In this document: positions 49,122 through 58,606 of the stretch, piece by piece
Layout: every line of letters starts with the position of its first letter
Position numbering within the stretch: the first letter of the stretch is position 1
Assembly (NCBI GenBank): GCA_963576565.1
Contig: OY755038.1
Span: 16,810,087-16,874,086 of the forward strand
Direction of reading: 5' to 3'
Source of the DNA: Aspidapion aeneum
Lineage: Eukaryota > Arthropoda > Insecta > Coleoptera > Brentidae
DNA length: 64,000 bases
Notes under the pieces: model-generated
Told to the model about the DNA's origin: nothing
Seen by the model: the letters and a program-made list of their open reading frames with translations, nothing else
Database searches by the model: none
Translations under genes and position numbers: made by a program

Positions 49122-49673
49122 AAACTTGTTTGATTTTTAAATTCACGGGTACTAAATTTCTCGTTTGTTAGTATTATTTGGCTTAAAAATTCCGCTGACT
49201 GACGCTCACGGGTCTGATGGCGGGTAAAAACGCAATCAGCGTTGATCTGGCCTGAAAGGTAGAAGAGCTGTCGTAAATCACGGATTAGTTTGTTTCTTTT
49301 TATTTGTAATCCATCTTTTCATTGATCGATATGTACAGCAGTTTATTTTCGCCTGCTCTTGTTCTGTTTTCTCTCGTACCTCGGCAGATGGCGCTTCTTG
49401 CGAGAGTTTTTTCACTATTTACATAGGATTAGAGACAAAACCGTCTAATTAACTTCGCAAGAGTGTCACATTGACCAAGCAGTGTTCTGAGGAGTCCCAT
49501 AAGGACGAAACAGTTAACTGTCAACATTAGGTGTCCACTAGATCTTGGAGCCCCGTGAGGTTAAGCTTTCAAGCTACCCACGAAAAATATGAGAGAAGCA
49601 AAAACTCCTTTTTACCCGATTAGCCACGAAACTTGTTTGATTTTTAAATTCACGGGTACTAAATTTCACGTTT
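49122..49673 (+). mobile_element. Hammerhead-bearing repeat, locus 2
   Basis: One unit of about 507 bp plus a 45-bp direct terminal repeat (AAACTTGTTTGATTTTTAAA at 49122 and 49629). It aligns along its length with the unit at 12022-12535 (shared GTTGATCTGGCCTGAAAG, AGATGGCGC, CACATTGACC), with scattered differences. The permuted, slightly-more-than-unit structure is what a circular or tandem RNA intermediate would leave. No protein is encoded. Confidence 0.75.
49481..49528 (+). ncRNA. Type I hammerhead ribozyme 3
   Basis: Core intact: AGTGTT, CTGAGGA (49487-49493), GTCC/GGAC stem II with CATAA loop, GAAA (49507-49510), stem III CAG/CTG around TTAA, and GTC with predicted cut after C49522. 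Stem III has A-T where ribozymes 1 and 2 have a G-U wobble. Stem I pairs AGTGTT with AACATT through one wobble. Divergence that keeps the fold supports a functional RNA ancestry. Confidence 0.88.
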
Positions 49674-49775
49674 ATAAAAAGTAATATAAAAATGTTTAAT
49701 TAAAAAAACACCCAGCTGCTAAATCTACTTGTACCTACTAGTCGCAATTTATAGGAATACACCAATATTGTATGA
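49674..49775. mobile_element. MITE family F, left half (interrupted)
   Basis: ACACCCAGCTGCTAAATCTA and ACTAGTCGCAATTT match the left side of the MITE at 39220. The right half resumes at about 52220-52310 beyond the errantivirus (GATGCCCAAAGCGCACTTAC, TTGTACCCAACTGCGATTAG). Confidence 0.7.
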
Positions 49776-49779
49776 CATG

Positions 49780-49988
49780 AGTTATACGACCGACGTCGAC
49801 CTTACCTGGAATCATCTAGAGAAACCCGACTACCTCTAAACCTACCGGAGATGAGGCGTTGCATTTCATTTCATTTGTTGTAAACGTTTTTACCTTTAGT
49901 ATTCTTAAGTCTATTATTGTACTCGCATCAATAAAATATACATTTATTATAAAGCATAAACTCGAAGTGGTTGTTCGATTACTTAATT
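49780..49988 (+). repeat. Errantivirus 5' LTR
   Basis: 209 bp, starting AGTTATACGACCGACG and ending ATTACTTAATT. AATAAA is at about 49930. It differs from the 3' LTR by a 12-bp segment (TTTAGTATTCTT, missing there) and by C against A in AGGCGTT/AGGAGTT. Confidence 0.9.
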
Positions 49989-50222
49989 GGCGCAGTCAAC
50001 CGAGTTCGAAGTTTCAAACGCATCGCGATCGGCTTATTCGGCTTCAATAACTTTTGGTGATTGGCGATTGGCAGTGTGGATTTTACAAAATTGAAAATCC
50101 CAGTCTATCGAAGACCTGTGAAACACAATCATCGGTAACTAGAACAGCATCGTCTAGTTTCGCAAGGATAAGGACTTTTGTGAGGACAAAATCGCCTAGC
50201 AGAACATTGTTCTTATAGAGGA
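49989..50222 (+). promoter_or_regulatory. Primer-binding-type site and leader
   Basis: GGCGCAGTCAACCGAG follows the LTR directly. The TGGCGCAGTC start resembles the serine-tRNA-type site of the 17.6/297/ZAM group of errantiviruses. The remaining leader is non-coding and runs straight to the env ATG at 50223. If the copy derives from a spliced message, the exon junction lies in this leader. Confidence 0.65.
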
Positions 50223-52001
50223 ATGACCACCTTCGCTGTTTACCTGCTTATGTTCGGCCTTGCTTCGGGTCTTGAGGATGAAATGATTATAAAAAAACTG
50301 GATAATAAGGTTGGAATAATGCCAATAAAATTAGGAACTGCAAAAACAATAGAATAAACCTACACTTTAATTCATTACTTTGATTTAGACCCCATACTGT
50401 GGGAAACCAATAAATTAAACTTAAAAGTAAATAATATCACGACTTTAATAGATAGCCATACTGGATATTCCAACGATACACAGAATTACCTAAAACTTTT
50501 AAAAATATTACAAACCAGGATCGATACCAAAATAGCAGAAATTTTGCCTCATCCCAAAAGATTAAGACGTGGGATGATTAACATGTTAGGGTCTGTATTT
50601 AAGGCTGTTACAGGCAATTTGGACGCATCGGATGGCAAGTACTATGAAAAAATGATTCATGAGTTACAAAATAATCAAAAAACATTGTCGACGACAATTT
50701 TAAAACAGAATTCCTTATCGATTAGTGTTATTTCTAAATTTAATCAAACGGTTCAACAAATAATTCAAAATGAAAAATTTTTAGAGTCCAAAATCAATCA
50801 GATTGCTTCAATTGTTAAAAATTCTGGCTACAGAGAAAATTCCCTTTTTTTCAAAGATATTTTGCTTCAACTTATAAACTCCTATGAAATTATTCAATCA
50901 ATCTTGCAAGATGTTGAAAATTCAATTACATTTTCTAAACTAAAGGTCATGCATCCAAGTATAATAAAGTTATCTGATCTTCACAAAGAATTATTGTCTG
51001 TGCAAGAAAAAGTAGGAGAACAACAAATGTTATTAACTGTTACTCTTCAAAATGTATTTTTTTATGAAAAATTTATCACTTTAGACTGTTTTATTCTAAA
51101 TAATAAAATTACTTATCTCCTACACATTCCAATCACATCTAAAGACATTTTTGACTACTTTCATTTATATCCCGTGCCAATACAATTTGAGAGCAGTTGG
51201 TTTAAAGTTGTTTTCCCGCGGAAAATTTTTTTGATAAAAAACAAATTGCAACATGCATATTATCAAGAACCATGCGCAGAAATAACCAGAAATGAATATA
51301 TTTGCAAAAAAGAAGACTTCAAAAACAGCGAACCCGATAGTCCTTGCGAAATTTCATTAATTGACTCCAGCATGCTCCTAAATCAGCCAACCACCTGCCA
51401 GAAAACACAAATTAAATTAGCCACACTAATCATTCACCAACTAGAGAAATCAAACCAATGGATATTTGTTCTTCCAAATGAAGAAAACGCTAAAACTTCC
51501 TGTCAACATCAAGAAGAAGTACATACACTTTTGGGAACATACCTTATCAGACTGCCAAACGATTGTCTAATTCAGATCAACCGACAAATTTTTACGAACA
51601 ACAACAAAACAACAGCAGCAATAGTTCAGCCGTATGTCTTTCCTGACATACAAGATGCACCAACTGTTATACATCCGTTGGACCTATCAAACAGTATAAA
51701 AGATATTGACTTAGATGGCTTAAACAACCTAAAAAGAGAAATTCGAGAAAACTATCCGCACTTCGAAACATCAAGCATTTATCATGTACCCAGTATATGG
51801 ACATTACTTGTATATGTAATACTTACACTTATATGTTTATACTTAATCTATAAGCGAGTACGGAAATGCAAACAATCAAAAAACACAAATCCAGTTGTAA
51901 TTCAAATGCAAACTCCACAAGACAGCATTAACGTAATTCCTTCACAATTAAAACAATGTGAGCAGAAAATTGATCCGGCCAGCATCCACCTGCCCCTGTA
52001 A
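50223..52001 (+). pseudogene. env: Errantivirus envelope (env, F-type glycoprotein), one premature stop
   Basis: From ATG 50223 the frame covers 592 codons to the stop ending at 52001. It is interrupted only by TAA at codon 45 (50355-50357), so the product would be a 44-residue stub; a 485-codon stretch stays open after it. Env is the membrane fusion glycoprotein of errantiviruses, related to baculovirus F proteins. Visible landmarks: hydrophobic signal peptide (residues 1-16); basic furin-type site KRLRR at about 112-116; a glycine-rich hydrophobic fusion-peptide-like start after it, followed by TGNLDASDG, typical of insect env; cysteine-bearing ectodomain; a transmembrane helix at about 526-544 (WTLLVYVILTLICLYLIY); and a short tail. 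No frameshift was seen. The upstream leader fits expression from a spliced message. Confidence 0.88.
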
Positions 52002-52022
52002 AGTCTAATTTTGGGGTGGAGG
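52002..52022 (+). promoter_or_regulatory. Polypurine tract
   Basis: TTGGGGTGGAGG abuts the 3' LTR and is the expected plus-strand primer site. It follows the env stop by only some 10 bases. Confidence 0.75.
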
Positions 52023-52219
52023 AGTTATACGACCGACGTCGACCTTACCTGGAATCATCTAGAGAAACCCGACTACCTCTAAACCTACCGGAGATGAGGA
52101 GTTGCATTTCATTTCATTTGTTGTAAACGTTTTTACCAAGTCTATTATTGTACTCGCATCAATAAAATATACATTTATTATAAAGCATAAACTCGAAGTG
52201 GTTGTTCGATTACTTAATT
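52023..52219 (+). repeat. Errantivirus 3' LTR
   Basis: 197 bp, the same ends as the 5' LTR, lacking 12 bp in its middle. Followed by the CATG target duplication. Confidence 0.9.
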
Positions 52220-52416
52220 CATGCTTTAAATTTAAGTTTTGATGCCCAAAGCGCACTTACGATATTATACTATTGAGTAATTTTGTACCCAACTGCGATT
52301 AGTAGGCATGCCTAGGAAACTCATAAGAAATTTACAGGTCTTTAGTATTAGTTCTGAAACAGCTCAAAAGAGGCGCTGCAGTTGCGCGTTTATTTCGTTA
52401 TTCTATTTTAATTAAT
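52220..52416. other. Right half of MITE F and spacer
   Basis: 52224-52310 is the right side of the interrupted MITE. The remainder up to 52416 shows nothing recognised. Confidence 0.5.
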
Positions 52417-52856
52417 AATTAGGGATATTTTGGGTCGCGTATTTTACACTTTGTTACCGTTATTGTTATTACTGAGTCTGCGCATTAGCAGCTTCTCGCT
52501 CCTTTTTTGTTATATACGGTAACGGCGCCCGGTACTTACGGTGGGCGGCCATTAATGTTACCGCTATTTTTTAAGGTTAGTTTTGTATTGTTTTGTTTAA
52601 CGCATTCGAATTTTTTACTATAATTCGGTAGTTTGGTTTGTAAAAAGCATAAATCTAATAAAAATAAATTAACAAATATAAATAAACAAAAAGTTGAAGG
52701 TGTGTGAAACTACTAAATTAACGTTTGTGTTGTGTTATCTTAAGTGTTCCAAAATCTATCTTTTTTACCCTGAATAATGCCGTTATTCTTAGTAGCAATA
52801 ACGGTAACAGCTGTCAAATTTTCTGTTATTTGACCTGACCCAAAATGTCCCTATTA
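52417..52856. mobile_element. TIR MITE, 440 bp
   Basis: TAGGGATATTTTGGGTC at the left pairs with GACCCAAAATGTCCCTA at the right (one mismatch). Inner words TTACCGTTATTG and AATAACGGTAAC also pair. Non-coding; superfamily unknown. Confidence 0.65.
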
Positions 52857-53099
52857 TCTGCGAAGAGTGGCTCGGTATTTCCTTTTGGTGTACCGGTTAA
52901 GGCACATACCAGAAAATTCTAGGGGGGGAAATACTACCATTGCTTGGGAAATACTAGGAAATGCCATTGAAATATGAGGAAATACCAGGAAATACCATCG
53001 TAGGTATTAAACCGTAGGTATTTCCTTACAAAACTTATTCGAAGTAATATGTGGTGCCCCTAATCAAGGCGTCATAACTAAATTTCAATTTTTTTGCAG
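52857..53099. other. Spacer with short GGAAATAC repeats
   Basis: Seven or so GGAAATAC/GGTATTTCC words cluster at 52880-53030. No gene. Confidence 0.4.
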
Positions 53100-53200
53100 T
53101 TTTTGAACAAAAAACAATGAGATTTTGGTATTACTTTCCTGTGTGTAGTATCCAAAGTTCAGACGGGAATGCAATCCATAGTTTCCGGAGAGATTTAAAG
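53100..53200 (+). pseudogene. Candidate THAP-like first exon
   Basis: A polypyrimidine run and TTGCAG precede the exon, and a consensus donor GTAAGT follows (53201). ATG at 53117 gives exactly 28 codons (YYFPVCSIQSS, then NAIHSFRRDLK). THAP domains begin with C-x(2-4)-C close to the N-terminus and then an HxFP-like motif. Here the spacing and SIQSSDGN..IHSFxRDLK fit, but the first cysteine and the proline are changed. No second exon was found, so it may be a relic or chance. Confidence 0.35.
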
Positions 53201-53610
53201 GTAAGTTTTATTATTTTCTTCTTTGAGGTTAGATGTGTTTGGTATTTTTTCATTGCATAAAGTTTTTGCTGTTTCTACCAAGATAAACATTAGTTTATGT
53301 GGTTTTTATCTTCTTAATGTGACTATCAGACATGGATCTACCTATGGGTAATAGTTTTTTTATGATTTTCAGCTTATATATGGTGTGCGACTACTAATGA
53401 GCCATACTGCTTCGAAGAGTAAGCTGCACAAATTACATAACCAAGGTCGGGACATACTATTAAAATCTCTCTTCGTTAAGCTGCCAAAAAGTCGACATTT
53501 AAGAATGATTCTCTTCAAGAATAACTGTTTTATTGAGAAGAGTTTATTCGCTCACGAGAAATAATAATAGCAAAGTTAAGCCAAACAGTTTATGGTTTTT
53601 CAAGTTTGGT
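53201..53610. other. Unannotated stretch
   Basis: AT-rich. A TTTTCAG acceptor-like site at about 53370 has no convincing exon after it. Confidence 0.35.
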
Positions 53611-53843
53611 CAAAGACTAAATAAATTAATTTTCAGGCTGGTCCTCAGAACAAGGTAGTATGTATACAAAGATATTTCAGTCTCCTTAGACATCATCAGC
53701 ACGACATACCAAAATGGATGAAAAGGCGATGAAATGAAGGTGATGAAATCTGAAAAGGAAAAATGAGACGTGGACACCCACTTATATGGCAACTACTACC
53801 TTGTTCTGAGAACCAGCCCGAAAATGAATTTATTTAGTCTTTG
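53611..53843. mobile_element. Foldback MITE, 233 bp
   Basis: CAAAGACTAAATAAATT...GGCTGGTCCTCAGAACAAGG at the left is inverted at the right (CCTTGTTCTGAGAACCAGCC...TTTAGTCTTTG), arms about 50 bp. The minus-strand 60-codon frame across it is not a gene. Confidence 0.75.
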
Positions 53844-54161
53844 TATTATTTTATTAGTGGAGGAAGACAATAACCTGTTTGTTTTCCTAAAAAATTATCT
53901 TATCTAATGTCGGACGTTTCGTATACCAACTTCTAAGTTGCACTCGAAAGGAATTAAAATTGTATGCACTACCACAAGAAATGCGGCTAAAACTGACGTT
54001 TTACCGGAAACAAAGCCTGTACCGATCAGTTCAACAATTCCGACTTCAGTCTTGTTCAGTTCAGGCAAAACGTACGTTTTATTGTCTACACAAAAGGTTT
54101 TGCCTGATCCGTTTTACCTGATCAAGTAAAACGTCAGGCAAAACGTTATGTGTAGACCTCG
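53844..54161. other. Spacer with AACGT words
   Basis: A dyad around CAGGCAAAACGTACGTTTTA and TTGCCTGATCCG (54060-54150) is present, possibly another small foldback. No gene. Confidence 0.35.
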
Positions 54162-54286
54162 CTTTAGTCATTTGCTAATCATCATTATTATTGCAACCAA
54201 GTGCGCAACTTTTTCCCAATCAGAAACGCCAAGTAGTTAAGTTTGTTGATTGAGTAAATTGGCGTCAAATTTAATAATTAATTAAA
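54162..54286 (+). repeat. Left arm of ~120-bp inverted pair
   Basis: TTTAGTCATTTGCTAATCAT...CGCCAAGTAGTTAAGTTTG is repeated inverted at 56444-56560. Together they look like the ends of one foldback element that has been filled by composite repeat S2 and a LINE. Confidence 0.7.
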
Positions 54287-54574
54287 AAATGTTTTATTTA
54301 TTGCACTTAATACCATTTTCAATCAATGTAAATCTTATAAAGACATTTTATGTGTTTATAAAATAATATATAATATATAGATTAAAAATTTCATAAAAAC
54401 ATTCAAAATAAAAATAAAAATGCGAAAGGCGATTCAAATTTCCCGCCACTCCTTTTAGTTCGCGAAACAGCTCATTAGTGGGCGCCACAGAGTTAATGAT
54501 CTGTCGAACAGCCGAAGTTGCCGATCTAAAACTAACCGGACTGAACCGAAGTCGTGTATCTATGATTAGTAGCT

Positions 54575-55271
54575 TCAAGTAGATTTAGCAGGTGTTTTTT
54601 TTTATTTTTTAATTTCCACATATTAGGATTAATTCTTATTCAGCCTTATAGAACTATGCACTTATCATTCATTTAGCGCTACCCGAAAAGTACGTATAGA
54701 TTTTCTACGGGCGCAAACAGAGTTACCTTCCATTTTATTTTGTTTTTCTTTTGTGTTTTTTTTTTGTTGTTTTTTTTTTATTCCGTAGACCTGTAAGAAA
54801 ACCAAAGAGGAATTAATTAATGAAGATCTATTGGATCACGGAAATATGTGCTTAATTCAAAGTGTGACACACGCTATTCATTTAAGTAAATATAGGTACC
54901 TATTGTTACCTAAATCATGCATTTTGTATCAAACATTGTACTATGTCCAATGGGTAGATAGGTGCGTTTCTACATTGAGTGAAAATGGGGAAGGGGAGAG
55001 GGAGGAAAGGAACTAATAAAATGGTGTTAAAAAAAATCTTTAAGCGTGTGCAGAAATAATTTTTGAAATCGCTCTATAATTATAAAAGTTATAGCTACAA
55101 CTATTACTCATAAGGAGGGTGCAGAGGAGGGAGGGAGAGGAAGGGGGAACTAGTAAAATGGTGTTGAACAAACAATTTTAAAGCGTGTGCAGAAATAATT
55201 TTTTAAATTGCGCTATATTTCATAAAATTATGCGAATATGGTTTTTGAAGAGGATGGAGGGGAGCAGGGAG
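54575..55271 (-). repeat. Composite repeat S2, part 1
   Basis: Reverse-oriented match to 38060-39245: MITE F end (GTAGATTTAGCAGGTGTTTT), tail (GTAGATTTTCTACGGGCGC...GTTACCTTCCATT), an extra segment at about 54738-54980, and two ~139-bp satellite monomers (GCGTGTGCAGAAATAATTTT twice). Non-coding. Confidence 0.7.
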
Positions 55272-55283
55272 AACTGCAAAGTA

Positions 55284-56005
55284 CTACTACTATGTCGGTT
55301 TAGAACGTTTTTCTACGTTGTCCGACGCCTATTCTCCACCTCCTTCGATCCTGACAATCATCTTCTGTCAGATTCTTTTGACTCATTGATCTTTGGATTG
55401 ACTGTTGCCATTCTAGTTTAGGACGTCCTCTTTTTTGCGCCCTACTGGTTACCATTCTAGGACCTGTTTTGGTAATCTTTCGTCGTTCATCCGTTGTACA
55501 TGGCCGTACCATATCAGTTGCTTTTTAGTGATGTCATCCGTTATGCTTCCCTCGATTCCCATTCTTTCTTTTATGATCTCATTTCTTATGTGATCTAATC
55601 TAGATATTCTCATTGCTCTTCTTATTGTCCACGTTCACTGTTAGTCCCCATTTTTGGTATTCTTCCGTTAACTTTCTCATTATATACTCCATGTCTTCTT
55701 TATCATTAGCCACAATTACTTGGTCGTCAGCAAACTGTAGTATGTATATAGTAAATCGGTCGTTAAGTTGTATTCCCATGCCGTGCACTTTACGTTTCCA
55801 GTTTTTTAGAGCCACTGCGATATATATTTTAAAAAGAGTTGGAGAGATACAACATCCCTGTCTTAAGCCTTTTGTTACCAGGAATTCTTTTGAAAGTCGA
55901 TTTCCAATTTTAATTTTAGATTTTGACCCTTTGTATAGTTCTTTTATCGCTTTTATGTATGTATGATTGATATTAGTTTGTTCCACCACCGTCCATAATT
56001 TTTTT
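55284..56005 (-). pseudogene. Non-LTR retrotransposon fragment, copy 3 (FADD RT)
   Basis: Inserted with a perfect 12-bp duplication AACTGCAAAGTA (55272-55283, 56006-56017). On the minus strand it is open for 137 codons (55600-56013, including flank) with VTKGLRQGCCISPTLFKIYI, LQFADDQVIVANDKEDMEYI and YQKWGLTVNVDNKK: RT motifs of RTE/CR1-like LINEs. A deletion near 55625 joins this to the C-terminal tail (SRAQKRGRPKLEW, then DDCQDRRRWRI). The 3' end is CGACATAGTAGTAG. It is 5'-truncated and internally deleted, hence dead, but less decayed than copies 1 and 2. Confidence 0.85.
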
Positions 56006-56017
56006 AACTGCAAAGTA

Positions 56018-56280
56018 ATTTCAGGAAATTAGAGGACATTTGCAATGGATGATCAAAGGAATTTCATTAAAATCGCCTGAAATTTAGGTAATTTGTATGC
56101 CTTAAATCCTACATCATATCATATAGCACCTTCGAAGTCAATAGCAATCCAACAACACATTTTTTGTCAAAATCGGTTCAACGGTTAAGCCTCTAGCGCT
56201 ACACCATATCCCAAGCGAAAAACATTACGCTTCCTTTCGCCGTGCTGCAGTTGGGTCAAAAATAGATCCGTGTGCTGGTG
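56018..56280 (-). repeat. Composite repeat S2, part 2
   Basis: Continues S2 beyond the LINE, matching 38045 back to about 37750 (GGATGATCAAAGGAATTTCA, ATAGCACCTTCG, TTTTTTGTCAAAATCGG, CTGCAGTTGG). Confidence 0.65.
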
Positions 56281-56443
56281 TACTATTTCATTTTGTCGTC
56301 TACCGACATCTGCTATATAGAGTTTTTAATTTATTTAAATTAATATGCTGAGATATGCCCCTGTTTGCTCAAGTTACCTTATTTCATATTATAGTCTTGA
56401 TTATCTCTAGGCTCTAATTAATTTTCTCTCTCCCACGTTCCGT

Positions 56444-56560
56444 TATATTAAATTTGACGCCAATTTACTCAATCAACAAACTTAACTACTTGGCGTTTCT
56501 GATTGGGAAAAAGTCGCGCACTTGGTTGCAATAATAATGATGATTAGCAAATGACTAAAG
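56444..56560 (-). repeat. Right arm of ~120-bp inverted pair
   Basis: Inverse of 54162-54286 (GACGCCAATTTACTCAATCA, AATGATGATTAGCAAATGAC). The arms bracket S2 and the LINE. Confidence 0.7.
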
Positions 56561-56984
56561 ACATAATATTTAGCTTTTTTTTTAACTTGAAAACAATGCA
56601 TTTTTACCACCGGCGATTCTACAGATAAATAAAGGGTTTATAGGGTGTTTAACAGTAGTAAAAAATAAATATATATTTATTTTTAGATATCTCTTTAGGT
56701 CTTGGTAATGCTAAAAACAAACTTTTTTGTTTAATTTTTTCTCAAATTGATAGTTCTTTTAATTAAATAAATTCAATGAATTAAAACAATTAGCCACGTG
56801 ATTCAAAACAGGCGGTCTACCAATCAGCTGCGAGTGACGTCACAAAACAGTAAACGCCTCGAACGAACCTATTTTCTGTGTTATTTTCTTATGGACGGTA
56901 ATGTTTGCTTTGGTTTAAAGTGCGAATTATCGTCCTAAATTAGATTTTATTTTGTGTTTTGTTTATAAAAAACATTTTTAATGG

Positions 56985-57804
56985 AAAACGGATTCTCCTC
57001 GGGATTCTCCAAAGCCGATAGCTTCAACTTGCCAATTTTTGTTCTGCCGCCGAGTATTTGTGGTAACGGTTCGCTTTTTTCTGTCCGCTTGACATTCATA
57101 TTTCTTTGGCAAAACTCCTGGTTTCATTCTTATTTTAGTTACTGAACCCATTAAGTGGTACTCCATAATAGTTTGCCATATCATTGGGCAACTGTAATAA
57201 TAAATTAATTCACAGAAAAAAAGAACAAAAATAAAAATCATGTAATAAACCGTGGGGGGGACAGGTAGGCAAAAAGTATACAACGACCAGCAATATTGAA
57301 GTACTGCATAGGTTACACTGCATAGTCCTGCGTAGGTACTGCCTAGTCCTACCTATGCACTGCCTAGTCTTGCATATGCACTGCTCAGTCCTACATGTAG
57401 CCTGCATGTGCACTGCCTAATCCTGCATTTAGAGGTACTCCCTAGTCCTGCCTAATAACTGCCTAGCACCGCCTAAAAATTTGTACACCTTTCTGCCTAT
57501 TATAGTTGTTCACCCCTTGTAATAAACATAACCTCAAAAATTTCATCGTCATTTATGAAATAGTTATATATATTATAGACAACGTGAGAAAAATTAATAG
57601 AAACAATTTAGTTATACTCACATCAAAGTGATCTTCACAAATGTAAAGTGAAGATGTATTAGATAAGGCCCTTGGGTCTCTTCGAGCAAGTTCTAGCCAC
57701 CTTTTCCGTTCTTTTACTGCTGTAGGCACATGAATAAATAGTTTTTCATGTGTTTTTATGCTAGTATTCGAACACTAAGGCACTACATACCACTTATAGG
57801 ACAT
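56985..57804 (-). pseudogene. THAP-domain protein, two exons, with stop and frameshift
   Basis: Exon 1 (57804 to 57622) encodes 61 codons: start MSYKW, KLFIHVPTAVKERKRW with the conserved Trp (residue 36), and CEDHFD (C56, H59), ending at a perfect donor GTGAGT. Exon 2 begins at 57191 after a TTATTACAG acceptor: LPNDMANYY, then a one-base shift, then YHLMGSVTKIRMKPGVLPKKY and CQADRKK. THAP domains bind DNA through a C2CH zinc. Here the first zinc Cys (codon 6) is Tyr and codon 10 is TAG (57775-57777), so it is dead. The LPNDM..NY, MGSV and GVLPKK patterns fit an insect THAP family. A degenerate CTGCCTAGTCCTGC minisatellite sits in the 430-bp intron. Confidence 0.75.
57300..57480. repeat. Degenerate minisatellite in THAP intron
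   Basis: About ten imperfect copies of a CACTGCCTAGTCCTGC-type unit, period about 14-20 bp. Confidence 0.65.
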
Positions 57805-58085
57805 TTTTTTACATAAAAAACAGTAAAAACACAGACCAAAAACAAATTAACACTTGAATGCCGTGTATCTGTCCGCGAGTTTACTGCGCTGTGACGTCAT
57901 TGCAACGCCATGCTAGAAATTAGCGTTTTAGCGGCAAATTCAAATCGAAAATTAGAAAACTTGATTTTAAAAGTAGTCAACTATACTGTTTTAATAATTT
58001 TGCGTAGCAAATTAGGGATCTACGTATCATTCTAAACTCTTTTCTAAAATTTGTCAAATACCCTATTCTACAGATAAATAAAGGG

Positions 58086-58606
58086 GTTAATTACCCGAGC
58101 AAAATCAACTTAGATTATCACACCACATATCCACCTAGTTTCTTTCTTTACGTCAATTCAGCCTCATAAATTATTGTTATTAACTTAATTTAACTTAACC
58201 GAATCCAATTTAGCGCCGAGATTTTATGCTATATAAGTAAAACGGCTATTAAGAAAAATAATTTATTTAATTTATTTCAATTTGTTACCAGAGTGTCTTT
58301 TTGAAATTGGCAACCGAAAAATCATAAAAATTACAATACAATATTATTTTCTTTAAATCCTGCATTTTTAAGGTAATTTAAGTTCATATCACTTAAAAAT
58401 TATATTGTCTAAATCCTTACCCTCAAATTATTTAGTACAGAGTGTAATCCGAGAAGAGTGGGCTCTTCTCTGGTACGTATAAGGCAATTATTATTAGCGA
58501 TAGGCCGTTCGTTTATTCGTTCTCTTTCTTTAAATGCGAGAATCTAACAGAAACCGCTTAACCAAGAAACGTGAAGATATTATGCATGTTAATTGTTCTT
58601 TTAGCC
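58086..58606. other. AT-rich spacer
   Basis: Nothing recognised. Confidence 0.35.

Larger units (their letters stand above)
49776..52223 (+). mobile_element. Errantivirus (gypsy-type), LTR-env-LTR, gag-pol absent
   Basis: A 2440-bp provirus (49780-52219) is flanked by perfect 4-bp CATG duplications (49776-49779, 52220-52223). The order is 5' LTR, primer-binding-type site, 234-bp leader, env, purine tract, 3' LTR. AGTTA...AATT LTR ends and a 4-bp duplication are typical of gypsy-type errantiviruses. Gag, protease, RT and integrase are wholly missing. The LTRs differ by a 12-bp deletion and one substitution seen, so the insertion is fairly young. It sits inside MITE family F. The likeliest origins are reverse transcription of the spliced env message, or a deletion of gag-pol. 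Confidence 0.88.
56641..58065. mobile_element. TIR element carrying a broken THAP gene
   Basis: The ends are TAGGGTGTTTAACA (56641) and, inverted, TAGGGTATTTGACA (ending 58065). A 20-bp sequence TTCTACAGATAAATAAAGGG directly flanks both sides (56617-56636 and 58066-58085), far longer than usual target duplications. The interior holds a two-exon THAP-domain gene on the minus strand. Superfamily unknown; THAP domains are common in P-type transposases and in insect transposon-linked proteins. Confidence 0.65.
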
